Source: Bifidobacterium breve
Lineage (GTDB): Bacteria > Actinomycetota > Actinomycetes > Nanopelagicales > Nanopelagicaceae
Length of the DNA stretch: 64,000 nt
Direction of reading: 5' to 3'
Assembly: GCA_945881945.1 (NCBI GenBank)
Contig: CAMCVO010000002.1
Location: 29,023 to 93,022 of the forward strand
In this document: positions 19,972-29,793 of the stretch, in pieces
Numbering within the stretch: position 1 is the first letter of the stretch
How the letters are laid out: each line of letters begins with the position of its first letter
Notes under the pieces: generated by a model
What the model saw: the letters and a program-made list of their open reading frames with translations, nothing else
Database searches by the model: none
What the model was told of the DNA's origin: nothing
Translations under genes and position numbers: made by a program

Positions 19972-21171
19972 ATGTTTCCCCGTGGTCGAAAGATTTTGCT
20001 TGGTGTCTCAGGTGGAATATCTGCCTACAAGTCTTGTGATCTGCTTCGTCGCTTACAAGATCATGGATTTATAGTTGATGTCGTGCCAACCCAAGCTAGC
20101 TTAAATTTTGTTGGCAAAAGCACCTGGGAAGCACTCTCTGGCCGAAAAGTTTATATGGATCTTTGGAGTGATGTTGAAAAAATTCCGCACATTTCCATGG
20201 CTAAAGAGAATGATTTAATCGTTATTGCACCGGCTACAGCTGATTTGCTTGCAAAGTTGGCAGCAGGTCGAGCAGATGATCTACTAACCAATATTGTTCT
20301 AGCCTCTACTGCTCCGAAGGTTTTAGTTCCTGCAATGCATACTGAGATGTGGCTAAATCCTGCTACAACTGAAAATGTAGATACTTTGCGTAAACGTGGA
20401 TTTATCGTGGTGGAACCAGATGAAGGCCGGATGACTGGAACCGATATAGGTGTTGGTCGATATCCAGAAAGTACCAAGATCATTAAAGCTATTGATGACG
20501 CACTAATTGCCACATCTGATTTGGTAGGCAAGAAAATTATAATAACTGCCGGTGGAACACGAGAGCCAATTGATCCAATTAGATTTATTGGAAATCGCTC
20601 CTCTGGTAAACAAGGTTTCGCCCTAGCCATGGCAGCTGCAAGTAGAGGTGCACAAGTTCATTTAGTAACCGCAAACACAGAATTGCCAAATATCGAAGGC
20701 ATAACAGTTACAAATGTTGAAACTGCTGAACAAATGTTGGCAGTATTGGATTTAGAATTTCCTCATTGCGATGCTCTTATAATGTCAGCGGCGGTAGCTG
20801 ATGCAAAAGTTGTAAATTATTCTGATTTTAAAATAGGCAAAGAGAGTTTAAATACATTAGCTCTTATCAAGAATCCTGATATTTTGAAATCTTTGTCAGG
20901 TACAAAAAAACCGGGTCAAATTTTAATTGGATTCGCCGCTGAAACGATCTCAGATGTCAAAGAGCTCGAGGCCAACGCAACTGCAAAACTCTTGAGCAAA
21001 TCTCTCGATATGATCTATGTAAATAATGTTGCAGGCGGGGCGATATTTGGAAGCAACGTGACTCAAGGCCTGATTATCGACAGGGATAAAAATATTATTC
21101 AAGTGCCAGAGATTAGTAAAGACACGCTTGCGGACATATTGCTTGATCAGTTAGTTAGTAAGTTAGGTTAG
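19972..21171 (+). CDS. coaBC: Bifunctional phosphopantothenoylcysteine decarboxylase / phosphopantothenate-cysteine ligase
   Basis: 399 residues. It carries out two steps of coenzyme A synthesis. The N-terminal flavoprotein (CoaC, to about residue 185) has the [10 protein letters not shown] start, [11 protein letters not shown] with the catalytic histidine, and PAMHTEMW. The C-terminal CoaB domain begins near [30 protein letters not shown]. The start ATG is 7 bp after rpoZ; no strong SD is visible. Confidence 0.95.
   Translation: MFPRGRKILLGVSGGISAYKSCDLLRRLQDHGFIVDVVPTQASLNFVGKSTWEALSGRKVYMDLWSDVEKIPHISMAKENDLIVIAPATADLLAKLAAGRADDLLTNIVLASTAPKVLVPAMHTEMWLNPATTENVDTLRKRGFIVVEPDEGRMTGTDIGVGRYPESTKIIKAIDDALIATSDLVGKKIIITAGGTREPIDPIRFIGNRSSGKQGFALAMAAASRGAQVHLVTANTELPNIEGITVTNVETAEQMLAVLDLEFPHCDALIMSAAVADAKVVNYSDFKIGKESLNTLALIKNPDILKSLSGTKKPGQILIGFAAETISDVKELEANATAKLLSKSLDMIYVNNVAGGAIFGSNVTQGLIIDRDKNIIQVPEISKDTLADILLDQLVSKLG
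21164..21169 (+). promoter_or_regulatory. Possible -10 element of metK (leaderless)
   Basis: TAGGTT is followed by six bases and the metK GTG at 21176. It overlaps the coaBC stop. Spacing fits a leaderless transcript, but the hexamer alone is weak and metK could also be read from upstream. Confidence 0.35.
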
Positions 21172-21175
21172 GCGA

Positions 21176-22366
21176 GTGAAAAATCGATTATTTACATCAG
21201 AATCTGTAACAGAAGGACATCCAGACAAGATCGCAGATCAGATCTCTGATGCAATTTTAGATTCACTCCTATCTCAAGATGCTAATAGCAGAGTTGCAGT
21301 CGAGACTTTGATAACAACTGGTCAAGTTCATGTTGCTGGCGAGGTAACCACCGATGGCTATGCAGATGTTATGAACATAGTGCGGGATACCGTGCTAGAG
21401 ATTGGATATGACTCATCTGATAAAGGTTTTGATGGCAATAGTTGTGGTGTTTCAATATCGATTGGACAGCAATCACAAGATATTGCGCAAGGGGTTAATG
21501 ATGCTTTTGAAAGTAGGGTTTCGGCATCCGCTGATCCATTGGATTTGCAGGGTGCAGGTGATCAAGGTTTGATGTTTGGTTACGCCTGTACTGATACTCC
21601 AGAGCTAATGCCACTACCAATAGCGTTGGCTCACAAATTAGCCATGCAATTAACAAAAGTCAGAAAGGATGGAACACTTTCTTATCTGAGACCAGATGGT
21701 AAAACTCAAGTTACTATCGAATATCAAGGCGACAAGGCAGTTGCACTAAACACAGTTGTTATCTCCACTCAGCATGCACGAAATACCGATTTAGAGAAAC
21801 AGCTGGCACCTGAGGTAAAAAAGTTTGTTATTGATCCAGTAATTGAATCACTTAATCTAGATATTTCATCAGTAAGATACTTGATAAACCCAACTGGGCG
21901 TTTTGTAATCGGTGGCCCAATGGGCGATGCAGGTTTAACTGGACGAAAAATCATTGTTGATACTTATGGTGGTATGGCTCGTCATGGGGGCGGAGCCTTT
22001 TCTGGCAAAGATCCTTCAAAAGTGGACAGATCAGCTGCTTATGCGATGCGATGGGTGGCTAAAAACATAGTTTCAGCGGGATTAGCAGAGCGGTGTGAAG
22101 TTCAGGTTGCTTATGCAATCGGAAAAGCACAGCCAGTTGGTTTATTTCTAGAAACATTTGGTACCGAGAAATTTGATCCAACAAGTATTAGTGATGCGGT
22201 AAAACAAGTTTTTGATCTTCGCCCTGCTGCAATAATTCGGGATCTTAATTTGCTCCGACCAATTTATGGAAAAACAGCTGCTTACGGACATTTTGGTCGG
22301 GAGTTGCCAGATTTCTCCTGGGAAAAAACAGATCGAGCCTCAGCACTTAGGGCTTTAGTAAAATAA
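21176..22366 (+). CDS. metK: S-adenosylmethionine synthetase
   Basis: 396 residues. It makes SAM from methionine and ATP. The motifs [23 protein letters not shown] at the N-terminus, [13 protein letters not shown] and the phosphate-loop [19 protein letters not shown] are diagnostic. It starts with GTG 4 bp after coaBC. There is no space for a SAM riboswitch. The products of metH (41202) and metK form the methionine-SAM branch. Confidence 0.96.
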   Translation: MKNRLFTSESVTEGHPDKIADQISDAILDSLLSQDANSRVAVETLITTGQVHVAGEVTTDGYADVMNIVRDTVLEIGYDSSDKGFDGNSCGVSISIGQQSQDIAQGVNDAFESRVSASADPLDLQGAGDQGLMFGYACTDTPELMPLPIALAHKLAMQLTKVRKDGTLSYLRPDGKTQVTIEYQGDKAVALNTVVISTQHARNTDLEKQLAPEVKKFVIDPVIESLNLDISSVRYLINPTGRFVIGGPMGDAGLTGRKIIVDTYGGMARHGGGAFSGKDPSKVDRSAAYAMRWVAKNIVSAGLAERCEVQVAYAIGKAQPVGLFLETFGTEKFDPTSISDAVKQVFDLRPAAIIRDLNLLRPIYGKTAAYGHFGRELPDFSWEKTDRASALRALVK

Positions 22367-22369
22367 TCA

Positions 22370-24271
22370 GTGGCCACTCCACTTAAATTAAAGCGTCAAA
22401 ATAGCACTGCACGAGTTAAAGAAAATAAATTGATTGTCTCGAGATTGCCTGTAGCGGCTGTGCTTGTAGATACACCGGTATCTCATCTTGAGGGAATCTA
22501 TGATTATTTGGTACCTGTTGAGTTTGATGAGATAGCGATAGCCGGAACCAAAGTAATTGTGCCTTTTGGAAACTCCAAAGCCGAAGGTTTAGTGGTAGCT
22601 CGCAAAAATCAATCCTCTGAAGCAAAAAATCTTAAGGTGATCGCAGAGGTAACCTCGCCAAAAGCAATGATAACCGCTGATGTCATGAAGCTAGTGGAAT
22701 CTGTGCGCAATCGCTTTGGGGGTAGTTATTGGGCTGTTATGAAATCAGCTATCCCACCAAGAGTTGTAAAGGAAGAAAAAACTATTGAAGCAGCCGTGAG
22801 TAAAAAACAATTTGATTATTCAAGTTCATCATTGATTGCTCTTATGGGCAGGGCAGATTATGGAATATTGTTAGGAAAACAGCGCATAAGGTGGGCGTTG
22901 AGTCTACCGATTGGTATTGATCCATCTGTATTCTTGGCAGAACTTGTAAAAGTTAGAGCTGTAAATAGCCAGGTGCTGATAATCGTTCCTGATGAGAAAG
23001 ATGTTTCGCAACTGCAGCGACAGTTAAGTGATTACTTTGAAGATCATATGCTCATAATGGGATCACATCTTCCAAAAGCCCAGCGCTACCGCCATTTTTT
23101 ACAAGCTACTTATCATTCACCTCAGGTTATTGTCACAACTAGAAGTGGTTGTTTTTTGCATCTATCAGACAATGCAACTGTAATTATTTTGTCTGATCTG
23201 GATAACTCACATTACGAACAACATTCACCGGGTTGGAATACTCGAGATGTTTCTTTATTAAGAGCAGTGACCTCATCCGTGATATTTGTCTCTGCCTCAC
23301 ATTCATTAGAGGTAGCTCGTTTGGTTGAGTTAGGTTGGCTAGAAAAGAAGAACTATAGAAGCAAATGCAATATTAAATTCTCTTCTAATGACTCAGGCAG
23401 AAGCTATATTCCAACGATTAAGAGCGCTATCAAGAGTGGGAATGTTTTGGTAAATGTATCAGAAAAAGGCTATGCCAACCTGTTTCTGTGTGCTCGATGT
23501 CGAAACACAGCTAGCTGCTCCTGTGGCGGAAAATTGCAGATTCTTGGTGCAAACTCAATTCCTGTTTGCTACATATGCCATACCCAAAAAAAGGATTGGC
23601 GATGTAACTATTGTGGCGATGTCAAGCCTTATGTTATTTCTAAGGGAATAGATCGCAATGCAGAGGAGATAGGCCGAACCATACCTAAAACTTCTATTTT
23701 GATTTCATCTGGATCAAAGCAAATACAGTCATTGCCAAAAGGCCGGCATATTGTTCTGGCTACTGCGGGTTCAGAACCCGACGGTCAATACAGTGGAATA
23801 GTTTTACTAGACGGAGAAAAGATATTTAATCGTCCGTCACTTAGGGCTGAAGAATTAGCAAGGCTTACTTGGTTTGCATCTTTATGTAGATCAACTGATA
23901 ACTCTGAAGTTTTCCTCTCCTTGCCAAACAGTCATCCTGTTGTTCAATCTATGCTCAGATTTGATTCTCAATCTGCTGCTATCAGCGAGTTGAGAAATCG
24001 AGAATTAGCTAAGTTGCCACCGTTTTATCGAATAGCTGTTGTGTCAGGAGAGGGTACGGAAATTTCAAAGTTTGCAGGGAATCTGAAAGCGAGCGGAAAA
24101 TACGAAGTTACAGGGCCTATTGATGTAGAAAAAGGCCAAAAAAAGATCTTTATTAGAGTGTCTCTTTTGAATGGCCAAGAGCTAGTTGATTTACTAGACG
24201 ATGTTACAAAAGTACAGGGCGTAAAAGGCAAAAACATCTTTAAGATCAGATTTGATCCATATGATTTATAG
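22370..24271 (+). CDS. priA: PriA-like replication restart protein lacking helicase motifs
   Basis: 633 residues. The N-terminal 3'-end-binding domain (VDTPVSHLEGIYDYLVP) and paired zinc-binding cysteines are present (CARC, CSC, CYIC and CNYC within about residues 368-422). The Walker A GxGKT and DEAH boxes of true PriA cannot be found; where Walker A is expected the sequence reads GKQRIRWALSLP. Loss of ATPase motifs is the known state of actinobacterial PriA, so this is an intact gene rather than a decayed one. It probably acts in primosome assembly without unwinding. GTG start, 3 bp after metK. Confidence 0.88.
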   Translation: MATPLKLKRQNSTARVKENKLIVSRLPVAAVLVDTPVSHLEGIYDYLVPVEFDEIAIAGTKVIVPFGNSKAEGLVVARKNQSSEAKNLKVIAEVTSPKAMITADVMKLVESVRNRFGGSYWAVMKSAIPPRVVKEEKTIEAAVSKKQFDYSSSSLIALMGRADYGILLGKQRIRWALSLPIGIDPSVFLAELVKVRAVNSQVLIIVPDEKDVSQLQRQLSDYFEDHMLIMGSHLPKAQRYRHFLQATYHSPQVIVTTRSGCFLHLSDNATVIILSDLDNSHYEQHSPGWNTRDVSLLRAVTSSVIFVSASHSLEVARLVELGWLEKKNYRSKCNIKFSSNDSGRSYIPTIKSAIKSGNVLVNVSEKGYANLFLCARCRNTASCSCGGKLQILGANSIPVCYICHTQKKDWRCNYCGDVKPYVISKGIDRNAEEIGRTIPKTSILISSGSKQIQSLPKGRHIVLATAGSEPDGQYSGIVLLDGEKIFNRPSLRAEELARLTWFASLCRSTDNSEVFLSLPNSHPVVQSMLRFDSQSAAISELRNRELAKLPPFYRIAVVSGEGTEISKFAGNLKASGKYEVTGPIDVEKGQKKIFIRVSLLNGQELVDLLDDVTKVQGVKGKNIFKIRFDPYDL

Positions 24272-24293
24272 TTTTGCTTAATTAAAGTATGAT
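24265..24293 (+). promoter_or_regulatory. Promoter of def (leaderless)
   Basis: The -35 is TTTATA (24265-24270), the spacer 17, and the -10 TATGAT (24288-24293). Six bases later is ATG 24300, so transcription would start at the start codon. No SD precedes def. Confidence 0.65.
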
Positions 24294-24299
24294 ACTTCC

Positions 24300-24860
24300 A
24301 TGGCAATTCAACCAATACGTTTCTTTGGTGATCCAGTGTTGGTTACGCCGGCATCTCCTGTAGTTGATTTTGATAGGGAGCTACGTCAGCTAGTTAGTGA
24401 TTTAACTGAAACTATGCAAGCAGCACCTGGGGCAGGTTTAGCTGCCCCGCAAATTGGTGTTCCTCTTAGAGTTTTTGTATGGGATGTTGATGATGAAATC
24501 GGACATTTGATAAATCCATCACTTGACTTAAGCGATGAAATGCAGGAGGGGGAAGAAGGGTGCCTGTCGTTTCCAAACTTAGTTTATGAAACTCCAAGGG
24601 CTTTTCGCGCTGTTGCAAAGGGTTTTAACATGCATGGGGAACCGATTGTCGTAGAAGGAACAGAGTTGTTAGCTAGATGTCTGCAACATGAAACTGATCA
24701 TCTAAATGGGGTGTTATTTATTGATCGCATGGGAGCAGAAAGTAGGAAGTTAGCTATGAAAGAAATACGTGAATCTGAATGGTTTGGTGCTGCTATAGAA
24801 AAAGGAACAGCTCCTACTATTAAAGTTTCACCGCACTCTACCTTTGGTCTAGGTACTTAA
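24300..24860 (+). CDS. def: Peptide deformylase
   Basis: 186 residues. It removes the formyl group from nascent proteins. All three metal-site motifs are visible: GAGLAAPQIG, EGCLSFP (metal cysteine) and HETDH of the HExxH type. There is a C-terminal extension of about 20 residues. It begins the unit def-fmt-rsmB-rpe. Def and Fmt, which undo and create formyl-methionine, are adjacent as in most bacteria. Confidence 0.96.
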   Translation: MAIQPIRFFGDPVLVTPASPVVDFDRELRQLVSDLTETMQAAPGAGLAAPQIGVPLRVFVWDVDDEIGHLINPSLDLSDEMQEGEEGCLSFPNLVYETPRAFRAVAKGFNMHGEPIVVEGTELLARCLQHETDHLNGVLFIDRMGAESRKLAMKEIRESEWFGAAIEKGTAPTIKVSPHSTFGLGT

Positions 24861-24864
24861 AGCA

Positions 24865-25785
24865 TTGAAAGTATTGATAGCTTCATCTTCATTGTTAGCA
24901 ATCCCACTTTTTGATGAATTAGGAACATCAAAAGCTCATGAAATTCTAGGATTATTGACCAATCCCGATAAACCAACTGGTAGGGGACAAAAAATTGGAG
25001 CTAACGATCTTGCATTATGGGCTGAAGAGAATGATTTTGCCACTTACAAGCCAAGTAATAGTGCCGAAATTGAATCGATCATCAGTGAGCTCAAGCCTGA
25101 TTTGGTTATAACTATCGCATATGGGCAGTTGATCAAAAAAACGGCTTTGACTATTCCCTCATATGGTTGGATCAATATACATTTTTCAGCTTTGCCAAAA
25201 TGGCGTGGTGCCGCACCAGTACAACACGCAATCATGCAAGGGGAAAGTCAAACTGGAGTATCGATTTTCAAATTAGATGAGGGTATGGATACCGGACCTG
25301 TTTACATCACTAAGCTAACCGACATTGACGCTACCGAAACCACTTCTGAATTGCTGCAGAGATTAAGCCTGATTGGCGCTGAAATGACGCCACAGGTTAT
25401 TGATATGATCAAGGCTGGTGAAGAGGCAATGCCTCAACAGTTATCTGGTGTTAGTTTGGCACCGAAAATAAATAAAAATGATGGAAAAATTCAATGGCAA
25501 GCAGCTGCATCACAAATACATAATCACTTTCGTGCGCTCAAGGATAATCCTGGAGTTTGGTGTAATTTTGGGGAGAATCGAATCAAAATTGATGGGTTAA
25601 AAATTACAGATCTGTTTAATCATTTGGAACCCGGACAGGTACTTATTGAGAATGAGAAATTGATAGTAGGAACTAAAGATATGGCTATTGAATTGTTAAG
25701 GATTACTCCAGCGGGTAGAAATTCAATGACTGCAGCTGAATTTATTCGAGGACTCTCTGTGAAAGATGGTTTGTATCTTGGGTAA
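24865..25785 (+). CDS. fmt: Methionyl-tRNA formyltransferase
   Basis: 306 residues. It formylates initiator Met-tRNA using 10-formyl-THF. The catalytic region is INIHFSALPKWRGAAPVQHAI, and LDEGMDTGPV carries the catalytic aspartate. The C-terminal OB-like domain is complete. The start is TTG, 4 bp after def. The end overlaps rsmB by about 20 bp. Confidence 0.95.
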   Translation: MKVLIASSSLLAIPLFDELGTSKAHEILGLLTNPDKPTGRGQKIGANDLALWAEENDFATYKPSNSAEIESIISELKPDLVITIAYGQLIKKTALTIPSYGWINIHFSALPKWRGAAPVQHAIMQGESQTGVSIFKLDEGMDTGPVYITKLTDIDATETTSELLQRLSLIGAEMTPQVIDMIKAGEEAMPQQLSGVSLAPKINKNDGKIQWQAAASQIHNHFRALKDNPGVWCNFGENRIKIDGLKITDLFNHLEPGQVLIENEKLIVGTKDMAIELLRITPAGRNSMTAAEFIRGLSVKDGLYLG

Positions 25786-27106
25786 ACCACAGCCCAACCC
25801 AGCTCGTTTACTCGCTTTTGAATTAGTTATGCAGGTAAATCAAGAGGGTGCTTATGCAAACATCAGGTTGCCAGAATTACTAGGTAAGTCAAAGCTCAAC
25901 TTGGCAGATAGGGCATTTTGCACTGAACTTTCCTACGGCACCCTTAGATTACAGGGCAGGCATGATTATATTGCGACTAAATTTTTAGATCGTCCGCTTG
26001 ATGAAATTGATTCAAAGATAGTGAATTTGATTCGAATCGGTATTCACCAACTAACAAAAATGCGAGTAGCCCAGCATGCTGCTGTCTCTGAAACTGTTGA
26101 AGTTGCCAAACGAGTAGCGGGGGAATCAAAAGCCTCTTACGTAAATGCAATTCTTCGTAAAGTTTCTACTCATGATAATAACTTGCCGGAGTTACAGAAT
26201 CTGCAACCACTTTCTAGATTAGCAATTGAATACAGCCATCCAGAGTGGATCGTTTCTGCTTTCCACGATCTACTTAAGGATTGGCAGATGGTTGAGGATC
26301 TGCTTGCTGCAAATAATGCACCTGTTATGCCTGATGTAGTTGCTTGGCCTGGCAAATCCACCCTTGATGAGCTGGTGAAATTAGGAGCAACACCAATCAA
26401 GGGTTATGTGAATGCGGCTAATCTAAATGTCATACCTATGAACTTTGCACCCATTACTGAACGCCGAGCAGGTGTGCAAGATCGAGGCTCGCAACTAGTG
26501 GTAGAAAATTTCTTAGCGACCTTTGAATCAGGACTTTCTTGGCTTGATATGTGCGCAGGTCCGGGAGGCAAGGCTGCTTATCTCTACAACTCACTTGCCA
26601 TTAAGGATCCACAGGCAAAATTTCTTGCTAACGAACCAGTACCGCACCGTGCCGAACTTGTAAAAAGGGTTGTCAATAATCAACAAGTAATAAGTGTTGA
26701 TGGTACCAATGCTTCTAATTTTCCAGAGTTGTATGACCGAATTTTGGTAGATGCCCCCTGCACAGGATTAGGTGCTTTACGTCGTAGACCTGAAGCAAGA
26801 TGGCGTAAGAATCTTAAGGATCTTAAGGAGCTAGTTTTACTGCAAAGACAGTTATTGGATAGTTCATACAACCTACTGAAGCCAAATGGGGTAATAGCTT
26901 ATGTAACCTGTTCACCGCACATTGCCGAAACGCGAGGACAGGTAATGGATTTCCTGTCGGGGCACAAGGATATGAATATTCTTTCTCTTAATGATCTTCC
27001 AGGTGCACATTTGAATGGTTTGCTGCCTGATGGAAGCCTGCAACTTTGGACACACCTAGATCAGTCAGATGCAATGTTCATGGTTTTGTTTAAGAAAGTG
27101 GGTTAA
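25766..27106 (+). CDS. rsmB: 16S rRNA (cytosine-C5)-methyltransferase RsmB/Sun
   Basis: 446 residues. An N-terminal NusB-like RNA-binding domain (about residues 8-140) precedes a SAM-dependent m5C methyltransferase domain. The methyltransferase shows SAM motif LDMCAGPGGKA and both cysteine motifs, DAPCTGLGALRRRPEARW and YVTCSPHIAETRGQV. ATG 25766 lies inside the end of fmt. TTG 25778 is an alternative start and no SD decides. rpe follows after 8 bp. Confidence 0.93.
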   Translation: MVCILGKPQPNPARLLAFELVMQVNQEGAYANIRLPELLGKSKLNLADRAFCTELSYGTLRLQGRHDYIATKFLDRPLDEIDSKIVNLIRIGIHQLTKMRVAQHAAVSETVEVAKRVAGESKASYVNAILRKVSTHDNNLPELQNLQPLSRLAIEYSHPEWIVSAFHDLLKDWQMVEDLLAANNAPVMPDVVAWPGKSTLDELVKLGATPIKGYVNAANLNVIPMNFAPITERRAGVQDRGSQLVVENFLATFESGLSWLDMCAGPGGKAAYLYNSLAIKDPQAKFLANEPVPHRAELVKRVVNNQQVISVDGTNASNFPELYDRILVDAPCTGLGALRRRPEARWRKNLKDLKELVLLQRQLLDSSYNLLKPNGVIAYVTCSPHIAETRGQVMDFLSGHKDMNILSLNDLPGAHLNGLLPDGSLQLWTHLDQSDAMFMVLFKKVG

Positions 27107-27114
27107 ATAACCTC

Positions 27115-27798
27115 ATGGCTGCTCAGGTTTATATTTATCCAAGCATTCTGAATGCGAATTTTGATGATTTAGAGAATGAGATCAAGAAAATAACACCAGC
27201 TTCTGATGCGCTACATCTGGATGTTATGGACAACCAATTTGTTCCAAATTTTACATTTGATATTGCCAGAGCTTTTGAAATAATCAATTTTACAAAGCTA
27301 CCTGTCGATGCTCATCTGATGATTTGTGACCCAGATTCAATTGCTCCAAAATACGCTGAGCAGGGTACACATTCTGTGACTTTCCATTTCGAAGCTGCGA
27401 ATAATGTGGCAACTACCATTAGCAATATTCGGTCCAACGGTGCAAAAGTTGGTTTAGCAATTAAACCAGCAACCTCTTTCCAGGAGATAGAAGAATTCAT
27501 GGCCGATATCGACATGCTTTTAATAATGACTGTTGAACCAGGATTTGGTGGTCAATCCTTTATGCATGATCAAATGGTCAAGGTCAGAACAGCTAGAGAA
27601 CATATTGGAAGAATGAAAAAAGAGAAACCGCTCTTGCAAATAGATGGTGGAGTTTCATTAGTTACCATCGCTGAAGCGGCTTTGGCTGGAGCAAACTGTT
27701 TTGTTGCTGGTAGCGCCGTTTATAAATCAGCAGATCCAGCGAAAATGGTTGATCAACTTCGCAAATTAGCCTCTGAGAATTTTGTAGTTAAAAACTAA
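27115..27798 (+). CDS. rpe: Ribulose-phosphate 3-epimerase
   Basis: 227-residue TIM-barrel enzyme of the pentose phosphate pathway, interconverting ribulose 5-phosphate and xylulose 5-phosphate. The family blocks YPSILNANF, LHLDVMDNQFVPNFTF, VDAHLMI, MTVEPGFGGQSF and QIDGGVS are present. Its 3' end overlaps the convergent serB by 11 bp. Confidence 0.95.
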   Translation: MAAQVYIYPSILNANFDDLENEIKKITPASDALHLDVMDNQFVPNFTFDIARAFEIINFTKLPVDAHLMICDPDSIAPKYAEQGTHSVTFHFEAANNVATTISNIRSNGAKVGLAIKPATSFQEIEEFMADIDMLLIMTVEPGFGGQSFMHDQMVKVRTAREHIGRMKKEKPLLQIDGGVSLVTIAEAALAGANCFVAGSAVYKSADPAKMVDQLRKLASENFVVKN

Positions 27799-28960
27799 TC
27801 CCCATCAACGGTAAAACTGCAGCTAGATCTTTTGTACTGATTGTGGTGTCAGCGGCTGCAACCACTTTGGGTTTAGCATTGAATGCAATACCAAGTCCGG
27901 CAGCCTTGATCATTTCTAGATCATTGGCACCATCACCTATAGCTACAGTCTGATTCAACGATACATTCTCTTGCGCAGCAAAATCCTCCAACGCTTTTTT
28001 CTTAGCCATTGAATCAATAATTGGACCTGTTATCCTTCCAGTCAATAAACCGTTTGAAATCTCCAGCTTGTTTGCAACGTAATAATCGATCTTCAATGAT
28101 TTCAAAATTGGTTCAATTACATCAATGAATCCACCGGAGACTACTCCAACCTTATGACCTATTTTATGAAGTTCCTGGATTAACGTTTGAGCCCCTTTGG
28201 TTAGCGAGATTTGATCTCTAACCTTTTCAATCACTGATTCACTGACTCCAGAAAGCAGCTCTACCCTGGTCAGCAGTGCCTCCTGAAAATCTATTTCACC
28301 AGCCATCGCGCTTTTGGTTATCTGTGCAATCTGATCTGTTTTGCCAGAGTAGGTACCTAATAAATCAATAACCTCTTGCTCAATTAAAGTTGAGTCCATA
28401 TCCAGCATTACGAGACGTTTGGACTTACGTGTTGGACCTCCTGCCTCCACAGCTAAATCGATCTTATTCTCGATTGCAACTTTTGCGAGCTCACCTTGTA
28501 CTTTCTTTAGCGAGTGATTTGGAATAGTTAGATCCAGCTCAATTGCAAGTAAAGGATCAGTTGTAGTTCGCTTGATCGAAGTTATGTTTCCGCCAAGTAA
28601 TGCGATCTGACCAGCGACTGCGGCTATACCTGCTGGCTTAATGTTCTCACCAACTATAACTACCCGAAGATTCTCTGAGTTAGCAAGAGTCAAATTCTGT
28701 TGGGCAAAGTCCACAGCAATATCCAACCCGATTTCTTTTTGCAGGATATCCAAATCCTCTAAAACAGCTTCACTATGCGCTTCATCAAGTGAAACAAGAA
28801 CTGTTAGCAACAAACGATCTCGAATGATTAACTGCTCGATATCTAAGATCGTGACAGAAAACTGCGCCAAAGTGGTCATCAATTTCTCGGTAATTCCAGG
28901 TCTGTCTTGCCCAGAAACAAGTATCAGGCCTGTAAAAGATGAATGATTTTCAATCGGCAT
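27788..28960 (-). CDS. serB: Phosphoserine phosphatase with N-terminal ACT domains
   Basis: 390 residues. The C-terminal HAD phosphatase domain has the nucleophile motif LDMDSTLIEQE near residue 182, GVVSGGF, and AIGDGANDLEMI. It makes serine from phosphoserine. The N-terminal region of about 170 residues contains ACT-type folds (LVSGQDRPGITEKLM), a known actinobacterial SerB architecture. TAATCT lies 6 nt before the ATG, suggesting a leaderless mRNA. It is convergent with rpe and divergent from the ABC ATPase gene. Confidence 0.94.
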   Translation of the reverse strand: MPIENHSSFTGLILVSGQDRPGITEKLMTTLAQFSVTILDIEQLIIRDRLLLTVLVSLDEAHSEAVLEDLDILQKEIGLDIAVDFAQQNLTLANSENLRVVIVGENIKPAGIAAVAGQIALLGGNITSIKRTTTDPLLAIELDLTIPNHSLKKVQGELAKVAIENKIDLAVEAGGPTRKSKRLVMLDMDSTLIEQEVIDLLGTYSGKTDQIAQITKSAMAGEIDFQEALLTRVELLSGVSESVIEKVRDQISLTKGAQTLIQELHKIGHKVGVVSGGFIDVIEPILKSLKIDYYVANKLEISNGLLTGRITGPIIDSMAKKKALEDFAAQENVSLNQTVAIGDGANDLEMIKAAGLGIAFNAKPKVVAAADTTISTKDLAAVLPLMGISF

Positions 28961-28966
28961 TGGGTC

Positions 28967-28972
28967 AGATTA
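28967..28972 (-). promoter_or_regulatory. Probable -10 element of serB (leaderless)
   Basis: On the minus strand TAATCT is separated from the serB ATG by six bases. No convincing -35 is seen. Confidence 0.45.
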
Positions 28973-29010
28973 GCCATAATCGGGCTCTTGGCGAGGTATC
29001 TTTCACTCCT

Positions 29011-29793
29011 ATGAGGCCGATATTGGAGTTATCAAATATCAGCGTCCAGCGAGGCGATCGGATAATACTCGGGCCTATGGATTGGCAAGTTCTAGAAGGT
29101 CAGCGTTGGGTCATTCTGGGACCCAACGGAGCTGGTAAAACCACGTTGCTGCAGGTTTGTTCTTCATTAATCCATCCAACATCAGGTGAAGTAAAGATTC
29201 TTGGTCAAACCCTTGGAAAGACTGATGTTTTTGAATTACGAACTCGAATAGGTTTGACCTCATCAAAACTAGTGGAGCAACTTCCTGGTGATGAATTGGT
29301 AATTGATGTTGTTCTAACAGCGGCGTATGCAATGTTGGGCCGGTGGCAGGAAAAATACGATCTATGGGATGAATCTAGAGCCATGGCATTACTGACTGCC
29401 CTTGGGGTAAGAGAATTGGGGGGTAGAGAATTTGGCAGCTTAAGTGATGGCGAGAAGAAGCGAGTACAAATCGCACGTTCCCTGATGGCAGATCCAGAAT
29501 TACTACTGCTAGATGAACCCGCATCCTCATTAGATTTAGGTGGGCGAGAAGATCTATTAAAACGAATTGAAACATTCGCTAGTGATTCACTAGCCCCAGC
29601 AACTGTGATAGTTACCCATCACATCGAGGAGATACCTTCAGGAACTACCCATGCTTTGCTTCTGAAAGAAGGCAGAGCAATTGCTCAGGGAGTTATTGAA
29701 TCAGTAATAAATGATGTGAATTTATCTACCGCTTATGGTTTGCCGATTACGGTGCAAAGCCAAGGTGGCCGCTTTTTTGCCCGTGCAAATTGA
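29011..29793 (+). CDS. ABC transporter ATP-binding protein
   Basis: About 260 residues. A single nucleotide-binding domain has Walker A GPNGAGKTT, signature LSDGEKKRVQIARSL, Walker B LLLLDEPASSLD and the H-loop VTHHIEE. The frame is open to 28939, but that would run through the serB start; the protein begins naturally at MRPILELSNI, ATG 29011. It resembles the ModF/YlmA-type cytosolic ATPases seen alone in actinobacteria. No permease partner is adjacent, so the substrate is unknown. Confidence 0.88.
   Translation: MRPILELSNISVQRGDRIILGPMDWQVLEGQRWVILGPNGAGKTTLLQVCSSLIHPTSGEVKILGQTLGKTDVFELRTRIGLTSSKLVEQLPGDELVIDVVLTAAYAMLGRWQEKYDLWDESRAMALLTALGVRELGGREFGSLSDGEKKRVQIARSLMADPELLLLDEPASSLDLGGREDLLKRIETFASDSLAPATVIVTHHIEEIPSGTTHALLLKEGRAIAQGVIESVINDVNLSTAYGLPITVQSQGGRFFARAN

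Noticed and set aside
21160..21178. SAM riboswitch at metK
   Set aside because: metK starts 4 bp after coaBC, leaving no leader.
22370..24271. priA as a decaying pseudogene because helicase motifs are missing
   Set aside because: The frame is intact, the zinc cysteines are conserved, and the same loss is normal in actinobacteria.
28641..28946. 101-codon plus-strand frame inside serB
   Set aside because: Antisense shadow of the SerB regulatory region; composition is not protein-like.
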